This document shows, in pieces, positions 54,774 to 64,000 of a DNA stretch of 64,000 nucleotides (the stretch's first letter is position 1; each line of letters begins with the position of its first letter). The stretch covers positions 1,577,501 to 1,641,500 of the forward strand of contig OZ037846.1 of the NCBI GenBank assembly GCA_964035575.1, given 5' to 3'. The position numbers and the translations under genes are program-made. The notes beneath the pieces are model-generated. The model worked only from the letters and a program-made list of their open reading frames with translations. It ran no database searches and was not told the origin of the DNA. The stretch is from Rhynchopus sp. YZ270_cl-10 (Eukaryota; Euglenozoa; Diplonemea; Diplonemida; Diplonemidae).

Positions 54774-57453
54774 CACCACGGTCTAGTCAGGGGGACGACT
54801 AGTGCCACTACTAGTCGTAACGACTAGTGTAAACCACTACTAGTGCCACTAGTAGCACGACTAGTACCCACTAGTCGTACGACTAGTCGTACTACTAGTG
54901 TACTAGTCGTACTACTAGTCGACTGGTAGTGCTACCAGTAAACTGGTAGGGATACAGGCTACAAAACTTATACAAACTGAGGGGTTTGATACACAGTGAT
55001 CACAAGATCCTCCATGTAGCTACCACGTAACTCTAGCTCTCGATTCGCACCCCCTCCCACCCCAATCACACTAGCTGCCATACAGGACAATATCGGCAGC
55101 CCACAAACAACGGCCTTTGTGGTGTTTTGTGTATAAACACGTTGGTTGTATGGCCAATCCATGGTCACATGGGCACCATCGTTTGTGGCCCACGCACGCT
55201 TTTTAGGCCGCGAATACGCTTTTCGAGCCGCACAAACCAGGATGTGGGCCGTTTTAAAAAGTTTTTGGCTGGTTTCCGCCACCAACACGCACCAAAAAAA
55301 AAAGGCTCTCGCGGGAATCCCGCGAGACATCTGGAAGGTCACAAATGAATTTTTGTGGGGGTTTTTGCCGATGCATCTTTTTTGGTGTTTCTGCTGGAAT
55401 GGCTTTCTCCAGGCCTGACAAAAACGGCCGGTGCGACGTACCTCCATAGCGTTACGCACTGGTTCGATGAGGCTGACGCGCACTGCTTATCAGTCAGTGA
55501 CGAAGCCCTCGAAGCCGGAAACGGCAGAAGCAAGACCAACTCGAAAGCTAGGTCGAAACAGACCATGTAACCTGCTTCTCAACCTCCTCCTCCGCAGCGT
55601 CCATCTGCTCCTGTGCAGCGTGCCACGCGTCTGTGCACATCCCCTTCGTCTCGCAGCAGAAGTCTGCCTGGTCCTCCAGAAGCTCGCCCCCCTCAACAGC
55701 CGCGTTGTCGCACTGCCAAGCACATCCCACGTCCTTGTCACGGCAGCAGAAGGTGCGCTTCTTCGCGTCCCACAGCTCAAAGTCCGTGATTTACTCATGT
55801 TTTCGACAAAACAGCTCGAGAGTTGGCAGCTGCGAGAAGATGGGCGTTGGAGCAGTGACAATCCCTTGCCAACGGCCCTGGCGTTTGACGCTCTGCATCT
55901 GTGCAGCTGTGTGGTCACAAAAGACGAGATGTGGCAGCAGGTGACCAAATCTCTGCAGCAAAGACTCCATTCATTTGAGCTTGCCTCTCACGCGAAACGG
56001 AGAACCAGATCCCAAGCGAAAGCCACAACAAACATTGAAAATTTGCGTGTGCGAGGCAAGTCGTTGGGAAGTTCCAGGGTGCTCTGGCGAAACACCTCCC
56101 ACCGAGACTAACGTCACACCTCCCCAAGAGTACACCCCGGAATATGAATGTCATGCATGCGGAGCCTCCCACAAAACAGAGCGGGGACTGTTTGCCCATT
56201 ATGATACGCAACAGTGTGTACTGTGTGTAATACGCAACAAAATATTCCATGACCGCCTTGGAGGCTTTCCCACTCTGGATGTTTGTGGCACCCGCGTGCA
56301 GGTGGTGGTGCATCACATTCCCTTTCCTCCGGGTTGCGGTGTGGTGCCCACGTGCCACTGTCCTGACTTGTCCAGGGGGCCTGTGTCTGACTGCACAGCC
56401 AAGTCAACACCGTCAGTTTGCTTTAAGAAATCATTTTGCTTTTTGTTGTATCGACAATCACCTACCGAGGTAGGATCTGTACACAATGTCGCCCGAAGGC
56501 TTTGTACTTAATCGGTATGGACGGAGGCCATCCTCAACCCTAGAAAGTAGCTTTTATTCGTTGGTCGTTTGGTGCTATGGGAAATCAGTCAACGACCTGT
56601 CAATATCGGGGGGAGGGTCATTTTTTAATAGTACTTTGCCATTTTTTCAGGTACACAGGTACACAGGTACACAGGTACACAGGTACACAGGTACACAGGT
56701 ACACAGGTACACAGGTACACAGGTACACAGGTACACAGGTACACAGGTACACAGGTACACAGGTACACAGGTACACAGGTACACAGGTACACAGGTACAC
56801 AGGTACACAGGTACACAGGTACACCACATCACGTTCTATCTTGTGCATCCCAGCTGTGAAGCGGCAAAGTAGAAATCATCCCCAGCTTCGAGGGGCTCAG
56901 GGCTGTGTGACGCTGCTGATTTCGACACGTTGAGGGTCCGTATGGGCCACCGTGTGTCTGTGTGTGTGTCCCTCCAAAAAATCGCTTAGGGCCGTTAAAA
57001 AATGACCCCCCTTATGGCAACGACCTGTCAGCGACCTGTCAATATCGACCCTCCCCGGAGCACCATCGTTAATTTTATGTTTTGGTCAGCAAAATCACTC
57101 GTACACAACCCGAGGGTACGTGTGCGGTTGCCAGGTCTCGAAGCCCCGGAGTAGGCTAATCACACCAGTAAAGTATTAGTATCAAACCCCCAGTTTGTAT
57201 AAGTTTTGTAAATAATTTTGTTTTTGTCCACAATCTGTCTGCAGGGACTTCACAAGAAGCCTTTGTACTGTGATTTCACTTGGAATATACCTGTAGCACT
57301 ACCAGTACACTAGTAGCACGACTAGTACACTAGTCGTACGACTAGTCGTACGACTAGTGGGTACTAGTCGTGCTACTAGTGTACACTAGGCGTAAAACAC
57401 TAGTCATTTCGGCTAGTCGTGCTACTAGTCGTCCCCCTGACTAGACCGTGGTG
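54774..57453. mobile_element. TA-flanked element E3 (2.7 kb) with ACTAGTCGTAC array
   Basis: Inverted ends CACCACGGTCTAGTC, with TA at 54772-54773 and 57454-57455. The words actagtcgtac/gtacgactagt fill 54797-54950 and 57300-57440. Interior coding-like pieces: a zinc-finger-like stretch at 56143-56220 on the plus strand (Cys-x2-Cys-x12-His-x5-Cys, in ECHACGASHKTERGLFAHY) and an acidic minus-strand piece at 55548-55730 (AAEEEVEKQ). It also contains a microsatellite. No complete transposase. Confidence 0.85.
56648..56823. repeat. Microsatellite (CAGGTACA)n, 22 copies
   Basis: Perfect 8-base unit inside E3; the long frames over it are artefacts. Confidence 0.98.
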
Positions 57454-57455
57454 TA

Positions 57456-58649
57456 GCAAAAGCCCGAGGCAAACACGATTTTTTTGACTTTTGAAAAAAA
57501 AAGCTTTCTATGTCATTCTGACCATACTCTCCGACCCATACCCCCCAAAAAACACCCCCTGACTCGGTTTCCACCCGAAATAGCACTTTCTGTGCCCAAA
57601 AATGGACAAATTCAAAAAAAAAATTTTTTTAGCCAGGACTTGGTACCTTTGGTGGGTACCAGGTCCTGGCACCCTTTTTAAAACATGGTTCTAAGTTCCA
57701 CGAAGTCCCTCTAAACACCCCGAAACCGCCTGGGTACCCCTCGGGATGGGTTCTGGGGTGAAAATATGTGGCTTTGGGGCCTTTTCTGGTCCCCAGAGGC
57801 GTCTCAGAGTGATTTGACATACCCAACACTCCATGGTTTATTAAATACACACTTGCTTTTTACCTTGTCACGAGCATCAACACCCCCAATGAGACCGCCA
57901 GAACGTCTCTACTGTCCAAAAATCACCCCGGAATTGATTCCCCGACCTCAAAATAGGTGAAGTACCCTGTTTTTTGGGTCAAAAATGCGTTGTGTTCCAT
58001 CACTGTCCCCCTCCCAACCTGAGTGACAATATAGTGCCAATAGAAATACCACACCTACAGGAAAACCAAGATTTTCAAGAAAATCAAAAAAAAAGTAAAA
58101 AAAAACATGCGAACTAAGGTGATTAACACCCCGAAACCGCCTGGGTACCCCTCGGGATGGGTTCTGGGGTGAAAATATGTGGCTTTGGGGGTTTTTCTAG
58201 CTCCAGAATGTGTAAAAGCGGTCCAAAAAGCAGCGTGTGGTTCTCTCCACTGTGGCCTTCATCTGCACCACCTGCTGTTTGGACCGCTTTTACTCATTCT
58301 GGGGCCAGAAAAGGCCCCAAAGCCACATATTTTCACCCCAGAACCCATCCCGAGGGGTACCCAGGCGGTTTCGGGGTGTTTAGAGGGACTTCGTGGAACT
58401 TAGAACCATGTTTTAAAAAGGGTGCCAGGACCTGGTACCCACCAAAGGTACCAAGTCCTGGCCAAAAAAATTTTTTTTTTGAATTTGTCCATTTTTGGGC
58501 ACAGAAAGTGCTATTTCGGGTGGAAACCGAGTCAGGGGGTGTTTTTTGGGGGGTATGGGTCGGAGAGTATGGTCAGAATGACATAGAAAGCTTTTTTTTT
58601 CAAAAATCCGAAAAAACCACTTTTGCCTCACTTTTTACGTGGGGTTTGC
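57456..58649. mobile_element. Foldback element F3, TA-flanked
   Basis: Arms at about 57484-57800 and 58300-58640 are reverse complements and give identical translated frames. A third partial copy of an arm piece (cgcctgggtacccctcggg) stands at 58138. Ends share GCAAA; TA at 57454-57455 (shared with E3) and 58650-58651. Not of the F1/F2 sequence family. Confidence 0.75.
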
Positions 58650-58651
58650 TA

Positions 58652-59253
58652 CCCCCTACCCCCCCCCCCCCCCCCCGGGCCCCCCCCCACTGTATTAATT
58701 TATGTGAGAGGCTGTGGCACATCTTACGACCAGCAGGTCTGAGCGGGGTTGGCTTTTACAAGCCTTACCTGTCTCTCGTGTCGTTCTCCTCTTGTTTTGT
58801 GTGTTTGAATGCTGTGTGTACTTCCTTAGAAGCAAAACATTGCACAGGGAAGGGGGGCTTGAGCCACAGCAGACTGCCCCCCGAGGAGTCCCTTTTCTGC
58901 ACTCAAGAGGACAGAACAGGTGGGAGAAATTGCTGTGTGTGGGTGGGGGTGTGTTTGGTATCTATGCAGTAGTTGGGATGGTCCTGGCATTGTACCCCCC
59001 ACTCTCCTTGGCATACTTACGGCCCATTATGGCGCATGGACAAAAACTATCTTCTAAAATTTCGGCTATAATACGGGTCGTCACTTCTGCACCCTCACAC
59101 CGTCATTGGGGCCATGTTCTGCGCGAGAAGTACCCTCCCAGTTACAACCTCACCCCTCACACACTCCTCACACACCCCTCACAGATTCTTCTTCACTCGC
59201 TTCCCCCATTCGGGGATTTGTTTTTGGGGTACAACCCTTCATCCCCAACAAGA
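58652..59253 (+). other. Upstream region of the BILBO1-like gene
   Basis: A C homopolymer run (58660-58690), then a stray piece of the cyclase leader (58733-58771, gcggggttggcttttacaag). A pyrimidine-rich stretch ends in cacccctcacag at 59184, 69 bases before the chosen start: a good splice acceptor. Confidence 0.55.
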
Positions 59254-61128
59254 ATGTTCCATCTCAACGCCGCATCCGATGTCAACGGACGGAAACGCAA
59301 CTTCGTGCTGGAGTTTCCGTATCCACCAAGCTTCGCTGAGTTGGTGGCCCGGTGTGAAGGGGTGTTCACACGGGCACGTGGCGGGAGGGAATTTGTGGTC
59401 ACCAACATGCAGCGCTTCGATGCAGGCAGCGGGTGGGCACCTGTCACAACCATGGCCGACGCACCAGCCGACTGCCAGCTGTATCTGTTTGAGGCCGACT
59501 CCTGGCAGACGGACATGCAGCAGCAGATCCCTCCACCTGAGCGGCCAGACTTCACAGCCGCACCACATGCCCCCAACCCCCCTCGCGAGGCTGCCGCAAC
59601 ACACCCAACAATACACCCGACAACACACCCGACAGCACACCCCAACGAGCCTGCGCCCATCTCCGCCATACGCCAGCTTCGCCGCGCTTCATTTAGCGAA
59701 CGGGACGCGCCACGAGAGAGGATTGACCACAGAGAAGCCCTCCAGAGGGAGCTGCAACGCGAGAGGGACCTCCTCCGTGAAAGAGAGCTCCGCGAGCAGC
59801 GCGAGGTCCTGCGCGACTACGCTGCTGCCCCGAAGGTGGCGTCCCCAGCCCTGCTGCCCGCAGTGGCACCCCCGCTATCACTCCCTCCTGGCGCTCCTCT
59901 CGCACCTCCTCTGGGCGCACCCCTTGCGGTGCCTGCTGCGCCTCCGATGGCTGCGCTGGCACACCACAACAACGTCTCGCACGAAGAAAAGCTTACCTAC
60001 ACTTACAGCCACATCGCAGGACGCCACCTTGGTGTTGTGACAGCAGAGGATTGGCTGGCAGCGTGCGTGCAGGCAGGCATCCCTTTGGCTCCCGCAACAG
60101 TCTCTGGGCTCTTCGTCCGCGCGGATGCCGACAAAGACGGGGTACTCTCCGAAGCAGAGTGGCGCCGTCTGGCAGAGGTGTTTCCTGCTCTGCTGGAGTC
60201 TCTCTACTTCCGGATGCGCGACGACGAAGAGAACGAAGCCTTTGAATCCCGCCTCCGCGAACTACAGATCCAAATCAACGTTTCCACCGCAACAGAACAA
60301 AGCGCGCACGACGCTGCACTCACCGCTTCACAGGCCGTCCGTGACCTTGAGTCCAGCCTTTCCTCTCATACGATAGCCGCAGACGAAGCACAACACAAAC
60401 ACCGTGAGGTTCTCCAATGCCACACAGAATATTCCGCTATCGTCCTCGAAGCTGAAGCAGAAAAAGCACATTGGGAGGCTGCCATGCGGGCCCAGGTAGA
60501 CCGACACAACACCATCGTCACGGAGGTGAATTCCTGCGTTGATGCGCACGACGCTGCTGCACTCCGCCACGCATCCTCCCACGACGAAGCAGCCCGCACC
60601 GAACACGCCCGCACCCTCGCCGAGACAGCCTTTCATGAGCTTCAAGCAAGTCTGCACACCTCGGAGCAAAAGGTACAGCATTTGGCAGAAGAAGTGGTGC
60701 AGCGTGTTGCGGTGTTGGGTAGAGAGGGTGAAGGGCTTGAGGCTGCGGTGCGAGAGGTCGCACATTGGGGGGACGTGGTGGAAGCAGTTGAGGTGCGGGG
60801 GAGGCAGATCGAGCTGGCAGGGGTGGATGCGGGTGTAGTGGTGGAGCGTACCGTGCAGGCAGCTGCGGCGGCGGCAGCAGAGTGCGATGCAGAGGCGGCA
60901 CGGTACAACAGCGCTGTCCGCCACGTAGCCGATATGGAGCAACGTGCCGTGCTGTGTGAGGCAGAGTCCGCACGCTCCGCGAACGCGCTCACGACGCTCA
61001 GCAACGAGCATGCCGCGTACACGCAGCGCAGACGTCTTGTGGAAGAGCAAGAGCGACCCCTCGTAGAGGAAGAGCTTCGCCTAAGGGAAAGACGTCATAT
61101 GCTTCAAACAGGGTACCCAACAATGTAG
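59254..61128 (+). CDS. BILBO1-like flagellar pocket collar protein
   Basis: 624 residues. Residues 1-95 follow the N-terminal domain of kinetoplastid BILBO1 (VNGRKRNFVLEFPYPPSFAE, the ADCQLYLFEADSWQTDMQQQ strip, then IPPPERP). A Pro/Ala-rich and Arg/Glu-rich linker follows (100-235). Then comes an EF-hand pair: the first, ~252-275, degenerate; the second with a full loop DADKDGVLSEAE at 291-302, followed by PALLESLYFRMRD. A long coiled coil makes up 325-615. BILBO1 polymerises by its coiled coil into the ring at the neck of the flagellar pocket. The open frame extends 180 codons further up, but that part is repeat-like and low in coding quality; this Met follows a splice acceptor. It could instead be another protein with the same N-terminal fold. 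Confidence 0.65.
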   Translation: MFHLNAASDVNGRKRNFVLEFPYPPSFAELVARCEGVFTRARGGREFVVTNMQRFDAGSGWAPVTTMADAPADCQLYLFEADSWQTDMQQQIPPPERPDFTAAPHAPNPPREAAATHPTIHPTTHPTAHPNEPAPISAIRQLRRASFSERDAPRERIDHREALQRELQRERDLLRERELREQREVLRDYAAAPKVASPALLPAVAPPLSLPPGAPLAPPLGAPLAVPAAPPMAALAHHNNVSHEEKLTYTYSHIAGRHLGVVTAEDWLAACVQAGIPLAPATVSGLFVRADADKDGVLSEAEWRRLAEVFPALLESLYFRMRDDEENEAFESRLRELQIQINVSTATEQSAHDAALTASQAVRDLESSLSSHTIAADEAQHKHREVLQCHTEYSAIVLEAEAEKAHWEAAMRAQVDRHNTIVTEVNSCVDAHDAAALRHASSHDEAARTEHARTLAETAFHELQASLHTSEQKVQHLAEEVVQRVAVLGREGEGLEAAVREVAHWGDVVEAVEVRGRQIELAGVDAGVVVERTVQAAAAAAAECDAEAARYNSAVRHVADMEQRAVLCEAESARSANALTTLSNEHAAYTQRRRLVEEQERPLVEEELRLRERRHMLQTGYPTM

Positions 61129-62530
61129 AGGAGTAAAAAATGAAAAGGATTTTTTTTTTTCGGGGGAGCAAAATGACCCGAGCCTTGCGTTTTCTATGTA
61201 CGTTTTCAACTCCTTCTTTATAGGTAGTTTGGGTTATCGAGGCTCTTTCTCCCCTCTGATGCACAGAATCGTGTCAGGCGGGTGGGGAGGGTGAACCACA
61301 AGCCGTAGTGGGTGTCAGCCGCCTTATGAGTGACCTCAGTACATCACTATAAAGGAAGCTGCGTTTTCTGGTACGTTTCAACTCCTTTCTTTAAAGGTGG
61401 CTTGATTACAGGATCTTATCTGGGTACTGGATTCAACAGAATTTTCAAAATAAAAAATAAAAAGGGGGGGGGGGGGGACACAAAATTGGGGCAAGTCGTA
61501 TGCGAACGCGAATGTGTTGTGATGTGGGGTACTCCTCCACGTAGGATGGATTTTTTTTTATGAAGTGTTCTCTAGGGTTCGATAACCCGCGGAGAACATG
61601 GTCCTGCGTCCGCCGATCAACGGTGAGGCGCTGGCACTTTCAAACGTCTTTTTTTCTTGTTTCTTCTAGTCCTTATGTGCCTTCTCTTTGAATGGAAAGA
61701 AAAATGAAATTAGTTTCGAATTTGTCAAGTTTTTTTTGGGGAATAGATCTACCCCTTATGATGATGTGTGTTCATAGTCTGCAAGGAGGCAAAGGGCACA
61801 AGGCTGCGCCACACAAGAGATACGTGGCGTGGCGTCAGTAGAGCTACATGCAGTATGAAGGAGTCCATAAACCCTTTTTGCCCAACGGTGCCATCGCATC
61901 TGTTGGCAAAAAGGTTTGGGTGTGGACAGTTCCGCGAACGATAACGATTGTGGAACAGGAGGAGGGGTGTGTTTGATAACTAGTAGCGGTGTTACGGGAC
62001 AACTGTCAAGGTAATGTCAATATAGGCCCCTCGGAATACCAAGTAGGGGTAATTCTTGCACGGAATATGGCCCATGAGTGTGTGTGTTTTTGGGAACTCA
62101 ATAGATTGTTATGTTATTGTTTTTTTTATGGCTTCAGTTCATCTGGGCTGCTTTTTCCCTTCACTCCACCACGGTGCACCGGTCATGTACCAAGGCACAC
62201 TGTCACGAGCGGGATTTGTATTTCAGTCAACTTCTTTTTTTTGTTTTTTCGTAGCAGATGTTCGCAGGTATTATTCTTTTCTGTCGACACTTTTTGTTTT
62301 GTTTTTTTTTAGAATTTGAAAAAAAAAAAAGCTCCTTTTTATTTTTGCGTCACCCGCGTAGGATAGTGAGCTCTCCACTTCACCTCTCTGAGTGTTCACG
62401 TTCGTGCACCCAAAAACCGAGTATTTTTTGTGTTTTTTTACCGGTTTTCAACTTACCTTCCTTCACCCCCCCTGTAAGGGCAACCGTAGGTGAAGTAAGG
62501 TATAGTATTGAAATCGATGTGGGGGGGGGG
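61129..62530. other. Downstream region, no recognised gene
   Basis: 61200-61390 belongs to the repeat with accacaagccgtagtg (as at 1750-1800). 62455-62528 is the conserved block cttccttcacccccc...ttgaaatcgatgtggggg also found at 42888-42962 and 45957-46032. The rest is AT-rich. Confidence 0.45.
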
Positions 62531-63373
62531 CAGTGTTGGCAGAGTACGTGTCCAATTTCAAAAAGTACGTAAAAAGTACAATAGTACAATAGTACAAAAA
62601 GTACGTAAAAAGTACAAAAAATACACAAAAAGTACATCTGGGTTTGTGGCCGGGTATGTGCAGCTGGTGTACCAGTGTGGGGGCAAAAAAAAAAGGTTTG
62701 ATGGCAGTGTTGGCATAGTACGGCACAAAGCTGTAAACGGCTTCTCAAGAATGTGCGCGGTCTCGCAGGTTCACAGACAGCGGCACCTGGTTCTCGAACA
62801 GCGACGCCTCGGAGTCAAGAAGCAATGGGAGATGGTGTTTCCTGTCGGTCACGTGTGATCACGTGTGGTCCAACAAAGTCGGGATACAGTAGGGGGTACG
62901 TGTAGATGACTACACCTCGAACAGTTGGGAGGGGGAAAAGGGATGGGGTGATGGGGTTCACAGAATGGTAGTAAAGTCAATCTCGCTTACGGGCGCGTCA
63001 TCAGTCTTCTTACTCCGCTTCGTCGGTGGTTCGTTCTCCCCCTCCGGATTCTCCGCCCCCCACCAGCACTCCTCCCTGTTCACCCTCAGTTTTTTGTACA
63101 GCGAGGTGGCGCGGTGAATGTTCACAGGTCCCATATTGTGCCGACGTGCACAAGTGACGAACCCCATATCGGAGAATTTTACCTCGCACTGGCACGAGTG
63201 AGGGGGGATGCGGGTCAGCTTCACAGCGGTCAGCCAAAACGGACTTCTTGTGTCGAATTCCCAGGGTAAAATATAGGGTCATAAAGTACGGATTTGGGCG
63301 CCAAAAAGTACGTCAAAAAGTACAAAAGTACAAAGTACAAAAAGTACAACGTACACGTACTCTGCCAACACTG
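62531..63373. mobile_element. 843 bp hAT-type element inserted in a G run
   Basis: Ends CAGTGTTGGCAGAGTACG and complement, with G runs on both sides that would hide an 8-G duplication. Subterminal aaaaagtacgtac words. A second, inner CAGTGTTGGCA start at 62704 suggests a nested or duplicated end. Confidence 0.8.
62958..63224 (-). CDS. Small reading frame in the hAT-type element
   Basis: 88 codons: Cys/His-containing start (PPHSCQCEVKF, VTCARRHN), a basic KRSKK stretch that could be a nuclear signal, and an acidic end. Possibly a remnant of a transposase or a captured exon. Not recognised. Confidence 0.3.
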   Translation of the reverse strand: MKLTRIPPHSCQCEVKFSDMGFVTCARRHNMGPVNIHRATSLYKKLRVNREECWWGAENPEGENEPPTKRSKKTDDAPVSEIDFTTIL

Positions 63374-64000
63374 GGGGGGGGGGGGGGGGGGGGGTCAGCC
63401 TGAGTAATAAAAAAGGGGGGTTTTCGGCCCAAAAAGCCCAGACCCCAGACCCCCGGCCACAACCTAGTGCGTAATAAGGGGATGGGGTAGTACTGCACCC
63501 AAAACCCCGTTTTTCGGCGTTTCCGGAGGTCCACCCAGAAAGTGGTGGGGCCATTTTGAAAAAATGGACAAGTTTTTCGGTGTTTAAATTTTCACAACTT
63601 TTATTTGGTACAGTTTTACGCGTGCTTTTTCGGGGCCCATCTCGAAAAGGGTCACACGGGGTATAACTCAGTAGTCCTGGCCCTGGCCCTGGCCCTGGCC
63701 CTGGCCCTGGCCCTGGCCCTGGCCGCGGCCCCGCATGCTGAAAACATGAAAGTACCCGAAAACACCGGCATTTGTATTTTCGGAATCCGTTCGTTCTGTG
63801 GTGGGGTCAATTTGCTGAAATGGACAAGTTTTTGGTTTTGGTCAAAATCCATGTAGGGTAAAGAGGGCCAAGGTAAATACCACAACCCAGATTTTCTCAC
63901 CCTGATGCTGAAAACATGAAAATGCCCGAAAACATCGGCATTTGCCTTTCCGGAATCCGCTCGTTCTGTGGTGGGGTATATACAGAAAAATGGACAAAAT
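63374..64000. repeat. S2 satellite-like block at the window end
   Basis: Three copies of the S2 core (cggaatccg, ctgtggtggggtca, aaatggacaagttttt) at about 63520, 63780 and 63953, the last two ~169 bp apart. (CTGGCC)n, about eight copies, lies at 63676-63723. The unit continues past the window. Confidence 0.8.

Noticed and set aside
63676-63723. (CTGGCC)n as a possible telomere
   Set aside because: It is short, internal and flanked by S2 satellite; telomeric repeats of euglenozoans are TTAGGG-type.

Overview
The window is eukaryotic, from a protist with a large, repeat-choked genome. Evidence: a clean GT-AG intron inside a gene (32285-32573), pyrimidine-rich splice acceptors just before start codons, receptor-type class III nucleotide cyclases, and no bacterial operon structure. 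A protein at 59254-61128 has the domain order of BILBO1, the flagellar pocket collar protein of kinetoplastids. With the receptor cyclases this points to Euglenozoa; because an ordinary cis-intron is present, a diplonemid or a free-living/early kinetoplastid relative fits better than a trypanosomatid. That placement is inference.

Genes. (1) A dispersed cluster of near-identical membrane adenylate cyclases: Z (only its 3' end, 2-262), A (10458-12593), B (18408-20540), C (43330-45470, one frameshift) and D (47112-49217), plus a deletion-scarred relic (12605-12956). Each has about six membrane helices, a complete catalytic domain and a second, dead cyclase fold. The catalytic half is almost invariant; the membrane half varies. 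A, C and D share a ~350-380 bp leader; B and C share a 3' flank. (2) A single-pass receptor cyclase (31147-34666) with an extracellular family-1 solute-binding domain. (3) A ubiquitin-like plus leucine-rich-repeat gene (13624-15194) split by a retroposon with a 20 bp target duplication. (4) The BILBO1-like protein.

The rest, well over half the window, is nested transposons and satellite-like repeats. Reading ends and target duplications gives: a 9.1 kb TA-flanked composite (382-9509) holding two 1.13 kb foldback elements and others; TA-flanked elements at 16126-17358, 27198-28501, 49385-52467, 52470-54071, 54774-57453 and 57456-58649; hAT-type elements with 8 bp duplications at 16420-17162, 27287-27584, 27629-28328, 34729-35026, 54092-54756 and 62531-63373; and a Harbinger-like element with TTA duplication (41205-42979) inside the leader of cyclase C. 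Several TA elements sit end to end sharing a single TA. Almost every terminal-inverted-repeat family has its own array of short palindromic words near its ends, and all four long microsatellite tracts lie inside such elements.

How it fits together: A-D and the binding-protein cyclase would make cAMP in response to different outside or membrane signals through the same catalytic plus pseudo-catalytic module. The repeats between the copies, and the mosaic structure of the copies, suggest a family that duplicates and exchanges segments by recombination. No tRNA, rRNA or CRISPR was found.
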